64,000 nucleotides of DNA from Paenibacillus nasutitermitis. GTDB taxonomy: Bacteria > Bacillota > Bacilli > Paenibacillales > Paenibacillaceae. Position numbers and translations under genes: made by a program. Shown one piece after another: positions 62,326 through 64,000 of this stretch. The notes beneath the pieces were generated by a model. It was not told the DNA's origin and did no database searches. It saw only the letters and a list, made by a program, of their open reading frames with translations. The stretch lies in contig NZ_BMHP01000001.1 in assembly GCF_014641075.1 (NCBI RefSeq), forward strand, positions 1,612,001-1,676,000. The letters run 5' to 3'. Numbering within the stretch: position 1 is the stretch's first letter; every line of letters starts with the position of its first letter.

Positions 62326-62539
62326 AGGATTTAACCCCCGTATCTTTTTGAGTCAGCCGCGGGTTCATGTTTTTAACCGGACATGGATCGGCGGCAGTTT
62401 TGTTAAGAGGAATTTGTCATTGTTTTATCGAATAGGACAATAATAGCGTGATCCTCGAAGACCGGGAGGACTGGAGTGGCACGGTAGTGGCCAAGGCCGG
62501 AATTACGGGAAGTAGTAAATGTTAAAGGAGGTCCATGAG

Positions 62540-63028
62540 ATGTTTTATGTGAATGCCAGAGCTTACATAGAACGGTCGGTTGGGAAGGGCACGGAGATTG
62601 TCCTGCAAACCCGTACGAAACCAGGTGAACAATCCATCGAGCTGCCGGGAGGCAGGCTGGAGCTGTTTGAACCTGTTCTGGATGGGTTATGCCGCGAAGT
62701 CAGGGAAGAAACGGGATTAACCGTAACCGATGTGGAGGGTAGCGGCAAGCGGGTCGATACACGCGGCATCAATCCCGAGTTTGAGGTGGAATGTCTGGAG
62801 CCTTACTGTGTTTATCAGACAATCAAGGGACCCATTGATTCAGTCGGGATGTATTTCATTTGCCGGGCGGAAGGGCAGCTGCTGTCATCAGGGGATGATA
62901 CCGCGGATATCCAATGGGTGTCCGTTGACGAGGTATACCGCAAGATGTGCGAAGATCCGCTGCAGTTTTCCAATGTGGACCGGGCAGGCCTCCGATATTA
63001 TTTAAAGCATAGATTTGGGCTGCTGTAA
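62540..63028 (+). CDS. Nudix hydrolase
   Basis: A 162-residue pyrophosphohydrolase with a full Nudix box: G-G-R-L-E-L-F-E-P-V-L-D then R-E-V-R-E-E-T-G-L. It cleaves a nucleoside diphosphate linked to an unknown group. AAGGAGGT lies seven bases before the ATG at 62540. A GNAT gene follows 24 bases later. Confidence 0.88.
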   Translation: MFYVNARAYIERSVGKGTEIVLQTRTKPGEQSIELPGGRLELFEPVLDGLCREVREETGLTVTDVEGSGKRVDTRGINPEFEVECLEPYCVYQTIKGPIDSVGMYFICRAEGQLLSSGDDTADIQWVSVDEVYRKMCEDPLQFSNVDRAGLRYYLKHRFGLL

Positions 63029-63052
63029 CGATTGAGTGCTGGAGGTTTCCCT

Positions 63053-63628
63053 ATGAAAGAGGAACGGCATCCCGTCATTCGATATGGCGGAATGAAGATT
63101 GAGCTTGGGCCGCTGCAGGCGGAATATACGCATCTGTATTACAAATGGAACCGTGATTTCGTTCTTGCGAAGTATTCAGATAAGCCAGACCGTCTGACTT
63201 CTGAAGAGCAGGATGATGCCTTCCTGGCATTTTCGTCTGACCCGCAATTTGTTTTCTTTACGATCTACGATAAAGAAACAAAGTCGCCGATTGGAATCAC
63301 GTATCTTGAGAGAGGTGGTGCTGAAGCGGAGTTTGCCATTATTATAGGCGAATCCCGATTTCACGGCAGAGGATATGGGAGAGAAGCCGCGGAGCTTGTA
63401 TTGGATTATGCGTTTACCGTGCTGGGACTTGCGCGGGTCACATTAGCAGTAGATGAAAGAAACACCGCAGCTATTCGGGCCTACAGGAAAGCAGGATTCA
63501 AAGACTCTGGCCGAATCGCAAACGGGCACGACTCCGATAACATAGAATCCCGGCAATTAACGATGATATGCCATTCAAAGGGTTTTCAAAGCCCGATATT
63601 GAAGAACCTGTTGTTCCCTAACATATAA
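63053..63628 (+). CDS. GNAT-family N-acetyltransferase
   Basis: A 191-residue acetyltransferase. The acetyl-CoA loop is R-F-H-G-R-G-Y-G-R-E-A-A near residue 105, followed by A-V-D-E-R-N-T-A-A-I-R-A-Y-R-K-A-G-F, as in RimJ/SpeG-like members that acetylate protein N-termini, polyamines or other amines. GGAGGT sets the ATG at 63053. It appears to be in an operon with the Nudix gene. Confidence 0.85.
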   Translation: MKEERHPVIRYGGMKIELGPLQAEYTHLYYKWNRDFVLAKYSDKPDRLTSEEQDDAFLAFSSDPQFVFFTIYDKETKSPIGITYLERGGAEAEFAIIIGESRFHGRGYGREAAELVLDYAFTVLGLARVTLAVDERNTAAIRAYRKAGFKDSGRIANGHDSDNIESRQLTMICHSKGFQSPILKNLLFPNI

Positions 63629-63660
63629 CTGCCGGCATAGCCGGCGGCTGGAGGAATGCG

Positions 63661-64000
63661 ATGCTTTATCATTTCAGCGAAAATCCGGATATAACGACCT
63701 TTGTCCCACAGCCGGTTAAGAACCGGCCTGATCTTCCGTCCGTTGTCTGGGCGATCGACGAAGAACACGCTGTAAATTACTATTTCCCGCGTGATTGTCC
63801 GCGTGTAATATACAGCAGATCCGAGGCCGTCAGCAGCGCCGATCTTGAGCTTTTCTTCCACGGCTCAAAGGCTTCCACAATTATCGTTGTGGAGAGCGGT
63901 TGGCTGGAGAAAATCAATACAGTTGCCCTATACCGGTATACATTTGAAGATAATGGGTTTGAATTGACCGATGGTACAGCTGGCTATTACCTTTCGCGTC
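63661..64000 (+). CDS. DUF6886-like protein, cut by the window end
   Basis: The frame opens at ATG 63661 after CTGGAGGAATG and stays open to the last base (about 113 codons seen). It begins M-L-Y-H-F-S-E-N-P-D-I and has V-W-A-I-D-E-E-H-A-V-N-Y-Y-F-P-R-D-C-P-R, as I recall for the DUF6886 family of Bacillales, whose function is unknown. The gene follows the GNAT gene closely and may be the third of the operon. Confidence 0.7.
   Translation, partial: MLYHFSENPDITTFVPQPVKNRPDLPSVVWAIDEEHAVNYYFPRDCPRVIYSRSEAVSSADLELFFHGSKASTIIVVESGWLEKINTVALYRYTFEDNGFELTDGTAGYYLSR

Overview
The window looks like a chromosomal segment of a Paenibacillus-type Gram-positive bacterium (order Bacillales). The support is about 50% GC with AT-richer islands, strong AGGAGG-type ribosome binding sites with many TTG and GTG starts, an S-layer (SLH) anchored giant protein, a CtsR-type heat-shock operator, a YwaC-like alarmone synthetase and a YidC preceded by what looks like a MifM-type arrest peptide. 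I saw no tRNA, rRNA, CRISPR array or intact transposase. Genes are dense and most intergenic gaps hold recognisable terminators or operators. Everything is read from sequence alone; no search was run.

Layout. 1-4200: a cytoplasmic GH99-like/beta-helix fusion and an SGNH hydrolase (glycan metabolism). 4400-10580: small metabolic and unknown genes, a surface stalk/PKD protein with a membrane glycosyltransferase, a YugN-CBS fusion and a UPF0173 hydrolase. 10600-13360: a TetR regulon (DoxX, TetR, DUF2269, aldo/keto reductase) with the same 13-bp dyad at two promoters. 13370-16550: transaldolase, an unknown protein and the NAD(P)HX repair enzyme. 17640-22770: a type III polyketide synthase cluster (PKS, methyltransferase, flavoprotein, MMPL exporter). 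22900-27560: stress genes, including a CbpA-like J-protein and ClpB behind CtsR boxes. 27800-32740: an unknown 415-residue protein, a VOC protein, a RodA/FtsW protein, a decayed gene and a D-2-hydroxyacid dehydrogenase with a small winged-helix protein. 32720-33320: an accessory patch of periodic palindromes, a MITE-like element and a transposon-end-like motif.

33390-43190, minus strand: a cobalamin riboswitch with its own terminator controls an apparent B12 capture and import operon. It encodes a 1723-residue SLH-anchored protein built of two alpha/alpha-toroid domains and two DUF4430 (transcobalamin-like) domains, a DUF4430 lipoprotein, and a complete ECF transporter (T, fused A-A', S). The domain plan resembles animal intrinsic factor and transcobalamin, so the likely job is to catch cobalamin at the S-layer and pass it to the membrane importer.

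43280-49050: a RelP/YwaC alarmone synthetase, an ArsR regulator beside an Old Yellow Enzyme gene, DUF2203, then a small membrane ORF overlapping yidC. The yidC Shine-Dalgarno lies in a perfect 11-bp hairpin just after an acidic run in that ORF, as expected of a MifM-like insertion monitor. An S26-like lipoprotein lacking its catalytic residues follows. 49060-52000: a PhyH dioxygenase and a Gfo/Idh/MocA dehydrogenase divergent from an AraC regulator. 52080-58310: potABCD (minus) and a polar amino acid (perhaps cystine) ABC transporter (plus). 58320-64000: a gene relic, a class C beta-lactamase-like hydrolase, an alpha/beta hydrolase, an SDR, a Nudix hydrolase, a GNAT acetyltransferase and a DUF6886-like gene cut by the window end.
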